Notes under the pieces: model-generated | What the model saw: only the letters and a program-made list of their open reading frames with translations | Database searches by the model: none | Told to the model about the DNA's origin: nothing | Position numbers and translations under genes: made by a program | Source: Wansuia hejianensis | GTDB lineage: Bacteria > Bacillota > Clostridia > Lachnospirales > Lachnospiraceae | Direction: 5' to 3' | DNA length: 64,000 nt | NCBI RefSeq assembly: GCF_014337215.1 | Contig: NZ_CP060635.1 | Coordinates: 1,749,501-1,813,500 of the forward strand | In this document: positions 54,711 through 61,893 of the stretch, piece by piece | Layout of the letters: each line of letters opens with the position of its first letter | How positions within the stretch are numbered: position 1 is the stretch's first letter

Positions 54711-55877
54711 ATGATATACGCAGGAATTGATGTAGCTAAGGATAAGCACGATTGTTTTATTACTAACTCCGATGGCGAGGTGCTGTTTAAGGCATTTACC
54801 ATCCAAAACAACCGCGATGGTTTTGATGATCTTTATCAGAAGATTACATCCGTTACCGATGATTTAACCAAAGTGAAAGCAGGGCTTGAAGCCACTGGAC
54901 ACTACAGTTATAACATCCTGGGTTATCTTCTTGATAAAGGTCTGGCCACCTTTGTTATCAATCCGATACATACCAATCTTTACAGAAAAAGTCTAAGCCT
55001 TAGAAAGACGAAAACGGATAAAGTTGATGCCCATACGATTGCTGCAATGCTTATGTCTGACGTGAACTTAAAGTCCTACTCAGACACATTATACCATAAT
55101 GAGGAACTGAAGTCACTCACCCGTTATCGTTTTAATAAAGTAAAAGAGCGGGCAAAACTAAAAACTTCGGTCTCCCGTCTTGTTACTATCCTTTTTCCAG
55201 AACTCGAGCAGCTGGTATCCACTATCCATAGGGCGTCTGTTTATGCTCTTCTTTCTGATTTTCCGGGCGCGTCAGCAATCGCAACCGCTCATCTGACCAG
55301 ACTTACCCATCTTTTGGAAACAGCTTCTAAAGGCCGCTGTTCCAAAGATACCACTATCCTCTTTCGGGATGCCGCAAGAGCTTCTATCGCTTCTCCTATG
55401 CCTGCAAAATCTTTGGAATTGAAACATACCATAAGACTTATACAGGAACTGACCTCTGAGATGAATGAAATCGAACATGAGATTCAATCTATGATGGATG
55501 AAATCAAATCTCCGATCCTCAGTATCCCCGGCATCAGTTACCGCATGGGCACCATGATGATTGCTGAGATTGGTGATTTCAGCCGTTTTGATACGCATGA
55601 TAAGATACTTGCCTATGCCGGCATGTCACCGTCCACCTATCAATCAGGTCAATTAGAATCATCCGGCTCCCACATGGAAAAACGTGGTTCCCGCTATCTG
55701 CGCTACGCACTATACAATGCAACCAAGTATGTTTGTCACTGGGATTCAACCTTTGCTGCCTATCTCTGGTGTGGTATAAAAAAGTTGACAGCTTATTCTC
55801 TTGGTTTTATTATGAAATCCTTGAGAATAAGCTGTCAACTTTTTTATACCACACCATTCAAAAAATCTTCATTTTAG
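54711..55877 (+). CDS. IS110-family DEDD transposase (C-terminus altered)
   Basis: A 388-residue recombinase. The N-terminal RuvC-like DEDD domain shows GIDVAKDKHDCF (Asp7), AGLEATGHYSYNI (Glu) and TDKVDAHTIAAML (Asp pair). The C-terminal Tnp domain shows SIPGISYRMGTMMIAEIGDF, LAYAGMSPSTYQSG and SGSHMEKRGSRYLRYALYNA with the catalytic serine. The normal family ending after TFAAYL is replaced by sequence translated from a 90-bp palindrome plus FKKSSF, so the last 35 or so residues are foreign and activity is doubtful. Ribosome site AAAGGAG before the ATG. Confidence 0.88.
   Translation: MIYAGIDVAKDKHDCFITNSDGEVLFKAFTIQNNRDGFDDLYQKITSVTDDLTKVKAGLEATGHYSYNILGYLLDKGLATFVINPIHTNLYRKSLSLRKTKTDKVDAHTIAAMLMSDVNLKSYSDTLYHNEELKSLTRYRFNKVKERAKLKTSVSRLVTILFPELEQLVSTIHRASVYALLSDFPGASAIATAHLTRLTHLLETASKGRCSKDTTILFRDAARASIASPMPAKSLELKHTIRLIQELTSEMNEIEHEIQSMMDEIKSPILSIPGISYRMGTMMIAEIGDFSRFDTHDKILAYAGMSPSTYQSGQLESSGSHMEKRGSRYLRYALYNATKYVCHWDSTFAAYLWCGIKKLTAYSLGFIMKSLRISCQLFYTTPFKKSSF
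55767..55856. repeat. 90-bp perfect palindrome, MITE-like, related to the IS3 ends
   Basis: Arms 55767-55800 and 55823-55856 are perfect 34-bp inverted repeats around a 22-nt centre, beginning TGGTGTGG and ending CCACACCA. The arm matches the terminal repeat of the nearby IS3-family element (58265-58299) at most positions, sharing AAGTTG and TTATTCTC blocks. It lies in the 3' end of the IS110 transposase gene. Confidence 0.75.
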
Positions 55878-56224
55878 ACTTGACTTTTAATAGTTAGTCT
55901 TTCAAATATCGATTTTTATATCAATACATATCTACTTCGTGAAGGTGATATATGGCCCTGAATCCATTGATGATTTCCTGTGCGACTTCTTCATTCACAA
56001 ATGTATGTGGTCCACCACTGGAACTATTAAAAGCACTGCAGTAAGTGTAAAAAAATTTTATAAATGTATGTGTGATCACGGCAAGGTAACAAGAGAGGAT
56101 TATGTTTTTATTGTGTTCCGCTATCGAAAACGACATGAATACATGGCAGTATGGCTGCTCTATCTTTAATGGTCCGGATGCACCTCATCCAATCTTTTTC
56201 CTATAACGGTCAGGGAAAACTAAA

Positions 56225-56446
56225 ATGAGATTTGGATGGACGAAAAATAAAAATTCAGCTACTTACAGAACTGTCAAGCCTGTACATAAAACTTTCTGTT
56301 CAGACAGGTTTATCTGTGAGATATACGGAGTCACAGATCCGAAAGCATGGGCTAAGGTACAAGTCCGCTTGATGAATGACGCTGAAAAAGATGATGATGC
56401 GACATTTCTTATCGAACTCTGTGCAGACACTGACCTGATACTTTAA
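56225..56446 (+). CDS. small hypothetical protein
   Basis: A 73-residue frame (MRFGWTKNKNSATYRTVKPV then HKTFCSDRF) with a reasonable ribosome site AGGGAAAACTAAA. I do not recognise it. It is basic at the N-terminus and acidic at the end and has no membrane segment. It lies among decayed mobile-element pieces, so it may itself be a fragment. Confidence 0.35.
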   Translation: MRFGWTKNKNSATYRTVKPVHKTFCSDRFICEIYGVTDPKAWAKVQVRLMNDAEKDDDATFLIELCADTDLIL

Positions 56447-56452
56447 CGGAGG

Positions 56453-56580
56453 TTACCTTTTCCTGCAGGAAGTCTACTATGATCATTGGCTCGATAAGTT
56501 CTGCCGGGCGATTTCCGCCAGGTATTATTACGAGTATGATTTGAAATTAGTTGGTTTGCCAACACTTCAAAAACCTAGGT
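56453..56580 (+). other. short coding remnant
   Basis: A frame reading EVYYDHWLDKFCRAISARYY and ending PTLQKPR then a stop has protein-like composition but no start. It is an unrecognised remnant of a mobile-element or accessory gene. Confidence 0.25.
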
Positions 56581-56639
56581 AATTATTATATGGAGCAGAC
56601 AGAGATTTGACATCCCTTCACATGCCTCATCTTCCTATC

Positions 56640-56900
56640 TTTAAACCATTAAAAAATGGGTTCCTGATGAACCGGTGGTTTACATCGATGACAGTGATGT
56701 TTTAAAATCCGATAGATATAAATCTGCTAATACCATAACATTTGACGGTATACAGCAAAGCACGGCTCTGCTTGGTCATGCAACCTTTGCTATGGATCGT
56801 GGCAATGATGTTTCTAAAACTTGATGAACTTGGACAAGATTTCGTAATCCGCTTGAATTCAAACCGCAAACTTTTTTAACATAATAAATGGACACCTGCT
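56640..56900 (+). pseudogene. decayed IS4-like transposase fragment
   Basis: Frames reading VVYIDDSDVLKSDRYK, then HATFAMDRGNDVSK and, after a shift, FLKLDELGQDFVIRLNSNRK match what I recall of IS4-superfamily transposases (IDDSDV with the first catalytic Asp, MDRG with the second). Both ends are lost and there are stops in frame. Confidence 0.6.
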
Positions 56901-56975
56901 GCCTTTACACTCGCATTTTCTAAAGACTGATATTGTCAATATTGGTTGACACATTTATCTCAAAGATATCACTGC

Positions 56976-57884
56976 CTATGCAGCCTGTTCCAGAGATTGG
57001 TAGTATCTCTGTCGCTTAATTATCGGAGGAAGCCCACCGTTGGCAGAGCAGATCCTCCTGTTATTCCAGTAACTGATGAAGTATCTCCAAATGAGAACCT
57101 TCAGTTCCTCTATGGTCATAGTCTCCGTATTGTAGCGGTCATAGAGAAGCTCACTTTTCATTCTGGCCCACATGCTTTCGCATCGGGCATTATCGTGGCA
57201 CCTGCCACCAGCACTGTTCATGCTTTGAATAATACCGTATTTAGCAAGAGCCTTACGATAAGTTTCACTGGTATATTGTGTTCCTCTGTCAGAGTGTACA
57301 ATAGCCCCTCGCAGATCAGGATATGCCAGATAGGCATTATCCAGGGTATGCTCACACAACGTTGCTTTCATGTTGGTTTCCATTGCCAGACCAAGGACAC
57401 CGGAATCAAAGCAGTCAAAGATAGCTGAAACATACAGTTTCCCATCTTTAGCCTTGATTTCTGTAATGTCAGTTACACATTTTTCAAGTGGCTTGTCGGA
57501 TTTGAAATCTCGCTTCAGAAGATCATCTGACTTACGAGCTTCCCGATCAGCCTTGGTAATACCATTCGGCTTACGCTTTGGTTGATGACTAAGGCCTATT
57601 TCATCCATGACCCTGTAGACGGTTCGCTCACTGGGAATCTTGAGTCCTTCCGGTTTCTTAAGGAGAAGTGCCTGATACATGCGAATGCGCCCATATGTAT
57701 CATTGTATTCATCTTCAGTATGGATTGCTATCATAGCATCAGCGAGATCCTGATATTTCCAGGGCCGGTCTTTATTAGCAAGATATTTGTAGAACCCCTG
57801 GCGGCTGACACCAAGCATCCGGCAATAGAATGAGAGTTTTCCCTTAATCGCGCCGTCTTCCGTTTTTATGGCAATGAACATCAT
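56976..57884 (-). CDS. IS3-family transposase OrfB (DDE integrase)
   Basis: A 302-residue catalytic subunit with an HTH_21 region (LSFYCRMLGVSRQGFYKYL) and an rve integrase core. The DDE residues are seen in CVTDITEIKA, AIVHSDRGTQYTS and NARCESMWARMKSELL. It ends with a WNNRRI box. Its start overlaps the orfA stop by 4 nt (ATGA type), giving coupled translation or a programmed frameshift product. Intact. Confidence 0.93.
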   Translation of the reverse strand: MMFIAIKTEDGAIKGKLSFYCRMLGVSRQGFYKYLANKDRPWKYQDLADAMIAIHTEDEYNDTYGRIRMYQALLLKKPEGLKIPSERTVYRVMDEIGLSHQPKRKPNGITKADREARKSDDLLKRDFKSDKPLEKCVTDITEIKAKDGKLYVSAIFDCFDSGVLGLAMETNMKATLCEHTLDNAYLAYPDLRGAIVHSDRGTQYTSETYRKALAKYGIIQSMNSAGGRCHDNARCESMWARMKSELLYDRYNTETMTIEELKVLIWRYFISYWNNRRICSANGGLPPIIKRQRYYQSLEQAA

Positions 57885-58222
57885 TCTTTGGTTCTTGCTG
57901 ACTTCCGACGGCTGGCTGCGAAAAAAGCACTTGCTTCCTCGAGAAATTCATTTTCCTCTTTTAGACGCCGGATTTCTTTATCCTGATCCTTAACACGTTT
58001 GCGGAGCATAGCAAGTTCCTCAGCGAGACTCATGGCACTTTCTGGAGTATGTGCACCGTCGCCAATATCCAATGTACCGGCTCTAACTGCTTTCAGCCAT
58101 GTATGGATGGTTCCTTCTGGAATACCTAATTCTTTGGCTGCCTTAGCACCGCCGATTTCTCTGGCAAGTTTGACAGCCTGGATCTTATATTCGTGGTCGT
58201 ATTTACGTTGAGTACGTGACAT
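57881..58222 (-). CDS. IS3-family transposase OrfA
   Basis: A 113-residue DNA-binding subunit: helix-turn-helix (YDHEYKIQAVKLAREIGGAK, then ELGIPEGTIHTWLKA) and a leucine-zipper-like helix near the end (RKRVKDQDKEIRRLKEENEF). The ATG at 58222 follows GGAGGAACTCTCA; the frame open to 58255 starts inside the terminal repeat region. Confidence 0.9.
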   Translation of the reverse strand: MSRTQRKYDHEYKIQAVKLAREIGGAKAAKELGIPEGTIHTWLKAVRAGTLDIGDGAHTPESAMSLAEELAMLRKRVKDQDKEIRRLKEENEFLEEASAFFAASRRKSARTKE

Positions 58223-58349
58223 TGAGAGTTCCTCCTTATTCTCTTTATTATACATGAATTCTTTGAGAATAAGGTGCCAACTTTATTTATACGACATCAG
58301 ACTTACATAAATTTTTATTACTCTTCCTGAATGGGTTTCGGTTTAAAAG

Positions 58350-58410
58350 CTAATATTTAATAAAAAATTATAAAAGTGCCTGCAAAAGATACAATCTCCG
58401 CAGGCTACTT
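58350..58410 (-). terminator. terminator of the phage late operon
   Basis: On the minus strand GCCTGC (58405-58400) pairs with GCAGGC (58383-58378), followed by ACTTTTATAATTTTTT. It lies about 10 nt after the endolysin stop. Confidence 0.65.
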
Positions 58411-58419
58411 TTTCAAGAT

Positions 58420-59187
58420 TTATAACGCGATAAGATCATTCCAGGTTTTGGGCCCAACAATCCCATCTACTTCTCCACAAGCACCATTTCTATCCTTCTG
58501 ATATTGCCTAACCGCATTATCCAGCAGCGGGCCATAACTCTTATCTAATCCTCCAGAATAATATTTTCGGGCCATTAATATTTCTTCTAACAATAATACT
58601 TCGTTACCTTCATCTCCAATTTGTATTTGTTTTACTTTAAACATATACACACCTCCTTCACTATTCGGGCCTTCATTATTTTCTACTCTTTCATTTTTAT
58701 CCATAAGGTAAAACACTTTGATTTGACCGGAAAAATCTCTCCATGAATGCCATCCGTCACGTGATTCACAAGCTGGGTCATATACATATGCCCCACTACC
58801 ATCATATTCTGTCACACATATGTAATGGCCTCCAGATGTAAACGTACCTGGTCCCATCAACAATATCGCATAACACTTGCCTGTTAGCATTGCCGCTTTC
58901 CATACGTTTTCAACATTACCATCCACAATTCCATATAAACTACTGGTATTTAGTTGTCTTCCATTATAGCCATAAGCGTTTAGGCATTTGCCAATCCCGT
59001 TCCACTCTGTGCCATGCCCATTTACACTATATCCTTTATTAGCAAGCCATGACGCCGTTTGATTGGGAAATACCCCGATAATATCTGCACATGCTGTTGG
59101 TCCACATCCTGAAACAGACATAGGTTCACCAGCATATATGAAACTTCCCCACCGTTTATCTCCTTGTTTAAAATTCTTACATCCCAT
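58420..59187 (-). CDS. phage endolysin: C39-like peptidase with C-terminal peptidoglycan-binding domain
   Basis: Lyses the host wall at the end of infection. The 255 residues have a papain-like C39-type peptidase domain with Cys28 (SVSGCGPTACADI), a histidine in TSGGHYICVTEYDG and an aspartate in AYVYDPACES. After a short linker (about 170-185) a PG-binding-1 domain follows (IGDEGNEVLLLEEILMARKY, VDGIVGPKTWNDLIAL). The ATG at 59187 stands 8 nt behind AAGGAGG; the six-residue extension begins inside the holin gene. It follows the holin directly. Confidence 0.88.
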   Translation of the reverse strand: MGCKNFKQGDKRWGSFIYAGEPMSVSGCGPTACADIIGVFPNQTASWLANKGYSVNGHGTEWNGIGKCLNAYGYNGRQLNTSSLYGIVDGNVENVWKAAMLTGKCYAILLMGPGTFTSGGHYICVTEYDGSGAYVYDPACESRDGWHSWRDFSGQIKVFYLMDKNERVENNEGPNSEGGVYMFKVKQIQIGDEGNEVLLLEEILMARKYYSGGLDKSYGPLLDNAVRQYQKDRNGACGEVDGIVGPKTWNDLIAL

Positions 59188-59191
59188 TTTC

Positions 59192-59467
59192 TTAGCCTCC
59201 TTCACTCGAATTTGGATATAAAAGATTTCTCAGCATTTCATATAGACCCGTTGACGCTAACCCCGAAAACATTCCTTTCAATATAATTTCCACATCAACA
59301 GAAGGTAAATTTATAATTATACTTAAAAATAGACCACATAGCATCGCAATCAATGGTATTAATCGATTCGGTATTGCTGGAACAGCTATCTTTATCGTAA
59401 AGCCCACCATCAGGCAAATGCCTACAACTATTGGACTTAAATAATCCATCAAAAAGGTTACATCCAT
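59192..59467 (-). CDS. phage holin
   Basis: A 91-residue protein with two or three membrane helices (about 5-27, 36-53, 65-83), a short loop and a C-terminal tail NLLYPNSSEGG. It matches small holins of Clostridial phages and is encoded immediately before the endolysin, whose ribosome site lies within its last codons. It makes the membrane holes that release or activate the endolysin. The sequence family is not pinned down. Confidence 0.8.
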   Translation of the reverse strand: MDVTFLMDYLSPIVVGICLMVGFTIKIAVPAIPNRLIPLIAMLCGLFLSIIINLPSVDVEIILKGMFSGLASTGLYEMLRNLLYPNSSEGG

Positions 59468-59497
59468 CTTTTCATCTCCTCCTTATCGTTTAAAATC

Positions 59498-59812
59498 TCA
59501 AATATAACCAGAAATTACGGCAATCAGGCCAGTAACAAAAGTCCCTGCCAATGCCGATATAATTGCCGTTAATACTGTCAACCGAACACTTTTCAACTGT
59601 TCTACTGGTTCACCTTCCAATTTTTTAAGTCTTTCTCCCTGATCCTTTTGTTCTTGTAACATGTTTTTCATGTTAATGGCCAATTCATTTACTGATAAAA
59701 CCAGATCATGCATCGCCTGATTGCCTTTTTCCAAATTTTCTATGCAATGTTCTATATTTAATATTCTCACAGATTGATTTTCTAATTTAATCATCACCTC
59801 TTCGTCGTTCAT
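59498..59812 (-). CDS. XhlA-like haemolysin/lysis protein
   Basis: A 104-residue protein with a coiled-coil N-terminal part (about 10-70, heptads such as LNIEHCIENLEKGNQAMHDL) and one C-terminal membrane helix (about 80-102, LTAIISALAGTFVTGLIAV). This is the layout of Bacillus XhlA, which helps the holin in lysis. The ATG at 59812 is chosen over GTG at 59824, which overlaps the ribosome site AAGGTGAT. Confidence 0.75.
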   Translation of the reverse strand: MNDEEVMIKLENQSVRILNIEHCIENLEKGNQAMHDLVLSVNELAINMKNMLQEQKDQGERLKKLEGEPVEQLKSVRLTVLTAIISALAGTFVTGLIAVISGYI

Positions 59813-59851
59813 AATTCTTATCACCTTCTTTCATTCATACACTAATTACCA

Positions 59852-59861
59852 AAACAGTAAT
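59852..59861 (+). repeat. shufflon crossover site C
   Basis: AAACAGTAAT at the front of silent cassette C, sense orientation on the plus strand. In this copy the context is ATTAC-CAAAACA-GTAAT, an inverted repeat with a 7-nt centre, like a tyrosine-recombinase core. Confidence 0.75.
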
Positions 59862-60104
59862 ATCGTCAAATACGAAAGCGTAATGTTATCGAATATAAAT
59901 AATACAGACTATATGATGTGGAATAATGTTCCTGAAAAATATGGGAAGATAGTTAACATATGGAACGATGATCGTAACACTTCAGTGCCTACTATAACCG
60001 GTTTTTCCTATGCTGGCGTTGGATCAAGGAACATAGTGATCCATTTTTCATCCGCATATTCAGGAAAGGTGTGCCTGGGACTGTTGTATATGCCTGGAAT
60101 TTAA
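59853..60104 (+). pseudogene. silent tail-fibre 3' cassette C
   Basis: A headless open frame beginning at the repeat with NSNIVKYESVMLSNINNTDY and ending VCLGLLYMPGI (83 residues). It lacks a start codon and ribosome site of its own and points opposite to the fibre gene; inversion at the repeats would join it in frame to the fibre. Its stop overlaps the stop of cassette B, tail to tail. This is stored coding variation, not a dead gene. Confidence 0.75.
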
Positions 60105-60418
60105 GTAGGGCCTGTTATTTTCGTCCAGTTTTTATCGATGATCCCGTTTTTGTAGGTCATATAATAGATGTCACCACTCAGCTCAAACGCATATTTTACC
60201 TGTCGTGTCCATCCTTCGGAGCCATACGGCAGAATAAAGGCTAGGACAAGGCCCGGCCATGCAGACGGAGCTCCGGACGTATTCGAACCATAAGGAAAAA
60301 ATGATGGCCCCCAGCATTCGTAGAGCAGATTTTTTCCCTGCATAACAGCGGTATCAATACGCAGAGCTTTACCATCTGAATTTTCACCGCCGTTTGCAAA
60401 GATATCAAAATTACTGTT
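60101..60418 (-). pseudogene. silent tail-fibre 3' cassette B
   Basis: A headless frame on the same strand as the fibre gene. It begins NSNFDIFANGGENSDGKALR and ends DKNWTKITGPT (105 residues). An internal ATG at 60343 gives a shorter frame without a good ribosome site. WAGS-like tail-fibre features include GWTRQVKYAFELSGDIYYMT and YKNGIIDKNWTKI, common at phage receptor-binding tips. Cassette B and C together form an invertible pair of about 570 bp. Confidence 0.75.
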
Positions 60419-60419
60419 T
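60410..60419 (-). repeat. shufflon crossover site B
   Basis: AAACAGTAAT on the minus strand, at the front of cassette B, with GATAG six to ten bases upstream as in the fibre-gene site. Confidence 0.75.
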
Positions 60420-60537
60420 AAACTATCTTTGTTAGTTTTAGCTTATTTTCCGCTAACTGTTACATATATTCAAAAATATGTATAAAAAACTAAGCCGCCC
60501 TTTCAGCCGGACAAAAAATTCATATTACATTATCTCA

Positions 60538-61527
60538 TTAATCTACCAAACGTCGGAACGATGCCTTGACCTCTGCTGCCCGGACAGTCACGTAAATCAT
60601 AGTCGTTTCGGGCTTAGCATGCCCCGCATAAGCCTGCAGTTCCTGTAAGCTCATTCCCCTGGCACTTGCATCTGTCAACAATGTACGACGGAATTTATGT
60701 GGATGCGCATGTATACCGGCGGCTTGTCCCAATTTTCGCAGCATGGCCTGCACTGCTTTGGATGTTAATCGTTCATGCGGTGCCTTCAAACTAACAAACA
60801 GTGCTTGATTTTCATCTACCCGTTTTTCCAGATACTTACGCAAATGATAAGCGGCCTCTTCTGTCAAACAGACTACCCTCTCTTTTTTGCTCTTTTTTCC
60901 ATAAACAATCACCTCTCGACCTATAAAATCCACATCTGATCGGTTTAAGGCTAATACTTCCCCTATACGTCCGGCCGTGCTATACAATACTTCCATCAAC
61001 GCCAAATCCCGCTCTGTCTGCGCTATGCAACGCAGATGTTCACGCTCTTCAGCTGAATATGGGCGCTTAATTCTCCGTGGAACTTTAACCCGTTTCAGGC
61101 GCCGCGCCGGGTTACCCGATATATATCCTTCATCTGACAGCCAACTAAAAAAACTGCTGATGTAGTGCCTCAATGTTTCCAGATAAGACAGAGATATTCG
61201 ACGCCTTTCCTGATACATCGCGAGGTAATACCGGAGATCATTTGTCGTAATCTCCGGTAACCGTTTCCCTATGGTTTGCATCAGCATCCGGACACATCGG
61301 TCATAGTTTTCAATTGTTCCTTCTGAGCAGTTTTCAAGGCGCTTACTTGCCAAGTACAATCGCAACGCCTTTTCCCATCGTCGTTCGCTTACAATTAGAT
61401 CAGTGCGTTCTTTCTGAAGCACTAGACCATGCGTCTTAATGATTAACACATTTTCCAGCCTTTGAAGTTGTTCCTGGCTCAAATTGTCTTGCATAGCCTC
61501 CAGAATTTCCTCGATCAACTTCTCCAT
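60538..61527 (-). CDS. tyrosine recombinase, probable fibre-shufflon invertase
   Basis: A 329-residue phage-integrase-family recombinase. A helical N-terminus (1-45) precedes the SAM-like core-binding domain (about 50-130). The catalytic domain has every active residue: Arg187 (STAGRIGEVLAL), Lys near 212 (YGKKSKKERVV), His277 and Arg280 (HPHKFRRTLL), His303 (YAGHAKPETT) and Tyr312. It closely resembles XerC/D-like integrases. The ATG at 61527 follows a strong GGAGGTGATAAA. It sits inside the late operon between two convergent pairs of fibre 3' ends flanked by inverted repeats, so its job is most likely their inversion rather than phage integration. Confidence 0.9.
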   Translation of the reverse strand: MEKLIEEILEAMQDNLSQEQLQRLENVLIIKTHGLVLQKERTDLIVSERRWEKALRLYLASKRLENCSEGTIENYDRCVRMLMQTIGKRLPEITTNDLRYYLAMYQERRRISLSYLETLRHYISSFFSWLSDEGYISGNPARRLKRVKVPRRIKRPYSAEEREHLRCIAQTERDLALMEVLYSTAGRIGEVLALNRSDVDFIGREVIVYGKKSKKERVVCLTEEAAYHLRKYLEKRVDENQALFVSLKAPHERLTSKAVQAMLRKLGQAAGIHAHPHKFRRTLLTDASARGMSLQELQAYAGHAKPETTMIYVTVRAAEVKASFRRLVD

Positions 61528-61572
61528 TTTATCACCTCCTGGTTCATAATATCATGGACTAAGAAGTTTCCA

Positions 61573-61582
61573 AAACAGTAAT
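61573..61582 (+). repeat. shufflon crossover site A
   Basis: AAACAGTAAT followed by TTAG; a 14-bp identity in inverted orientation with the site in the fibre gene (62118-62131). Marks the front of cassette A. Confidence 0.8.
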
Positions 61583-61891
61583 TTAGTTGATGGCTATACT
61601 CATCTGCAAAGTAACGTATACGGACAGCTCACGCTACCCAACGGGTTTAAAGCAATTTTTGGCGCTTATCCATTTAGCGGATTGGCACACGATGCCACTA
61701 CAGGCGGATATACGCATGACATCGACTTGTCACCTTATAAATTGACAAATCCGCTCTGGGCGATTGCGGCATCATTTTACCCCGGCGGCTATCCGAAAGT
61801 AACCGTCCATGCACTAGATCGGCAGTACCTTAAAATAGGCTGCGAAGTTAACGTTGCGGGCGGGTCGATCTACTGGCTAGTTATTGGATAG
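61574..61891 (+). pseudogene. silent tail-fibre 3' cassette A
   Basis: A headless frame opposite to the fibre gene. It begins NSNLVDGYTHLQSNVYGQLT and ends NVAGGSIYWLVIG (105 residues). It stops 2 nt before the end of the active fibre gene, tail to tail, so inverting 61573-62131 would swap it for the present fibre end and make a 276-residue fibre. The frame is open back to about 61550 without a usable start. Stored variation rather than decay. Confidence 0.8.
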
Positions 61892-61893
61892 AC

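Larger units (their letters stand above)
54461..55900 (+). mobile_element. IS110-family insertion sequence
   Basis: The boundaries are defined by the split integrase-like gene: CT at 54461-54462 and CT at 55899-55900 are the duplicated core dinucleotide, and removal of one copy plus the insert restores the target CGCCAC-CT-TTCAAATATC. The element has no terminal inverted repeats, as usual for IS110. About 248 nt of non-coding DNA lie left of the transposase and only some 21 nt right of it, matching the IS110 subgroup whose bridge RNA is encoded upstream of the recombinase gene. Confidence 0.8.
54393..56169 (+). pseudogene. integrase-like gene split by IS110
   Basis: The left piece (54393-54462) encodes MLTLFAEYLKKSGLSEKTIT then RHL, a SAM-like N-terminus of a tyrosine-type integrase. 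The right piece (from 55901) continues SNIDFYINTYLLREGD and, one frame over, SIDDFLCDFFIHKCMWSTTG and TIKSTAVSVKKFYKCMCDHG to 56169. Joining 54462 to 55901 restores RHL-SNIDFYIN in frame, so the IS110 element sits exactly between. The right piece has a further frameshift near 55955, so the gene was decaying. I recall similar sequences as orphan integrase-like proteins; no catalytic domain is left. Confidence 0.65.
56928..58299 (-). mobile_element. complete IS3-family insertion sequence
   Basis: It contains orfA and orfB and is bounded by imperfect inverted repeats of about 39-40 bp that both begin TGAT and share TTG-CAC and TCTCAAAG blocks. GAC flanks both ends (56925-56927 and 58300-58302), a 3-bp target duplication as expected for IS3. 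Length 1372 bp. It sits just outside the phage lysis genes. Confidence 0.85.

Noticed and set aside
54612..54806. Minus-strand 64-codon frame at the IS110 left end
   Set aside because: Antisense to the transposase start and the non-coding guide region; no protein signature.
60422..60537. Possible terminator after the recombinase gene
   Set aside because: A T run exists on the minus strand but I could not find a stable stem in front of it.
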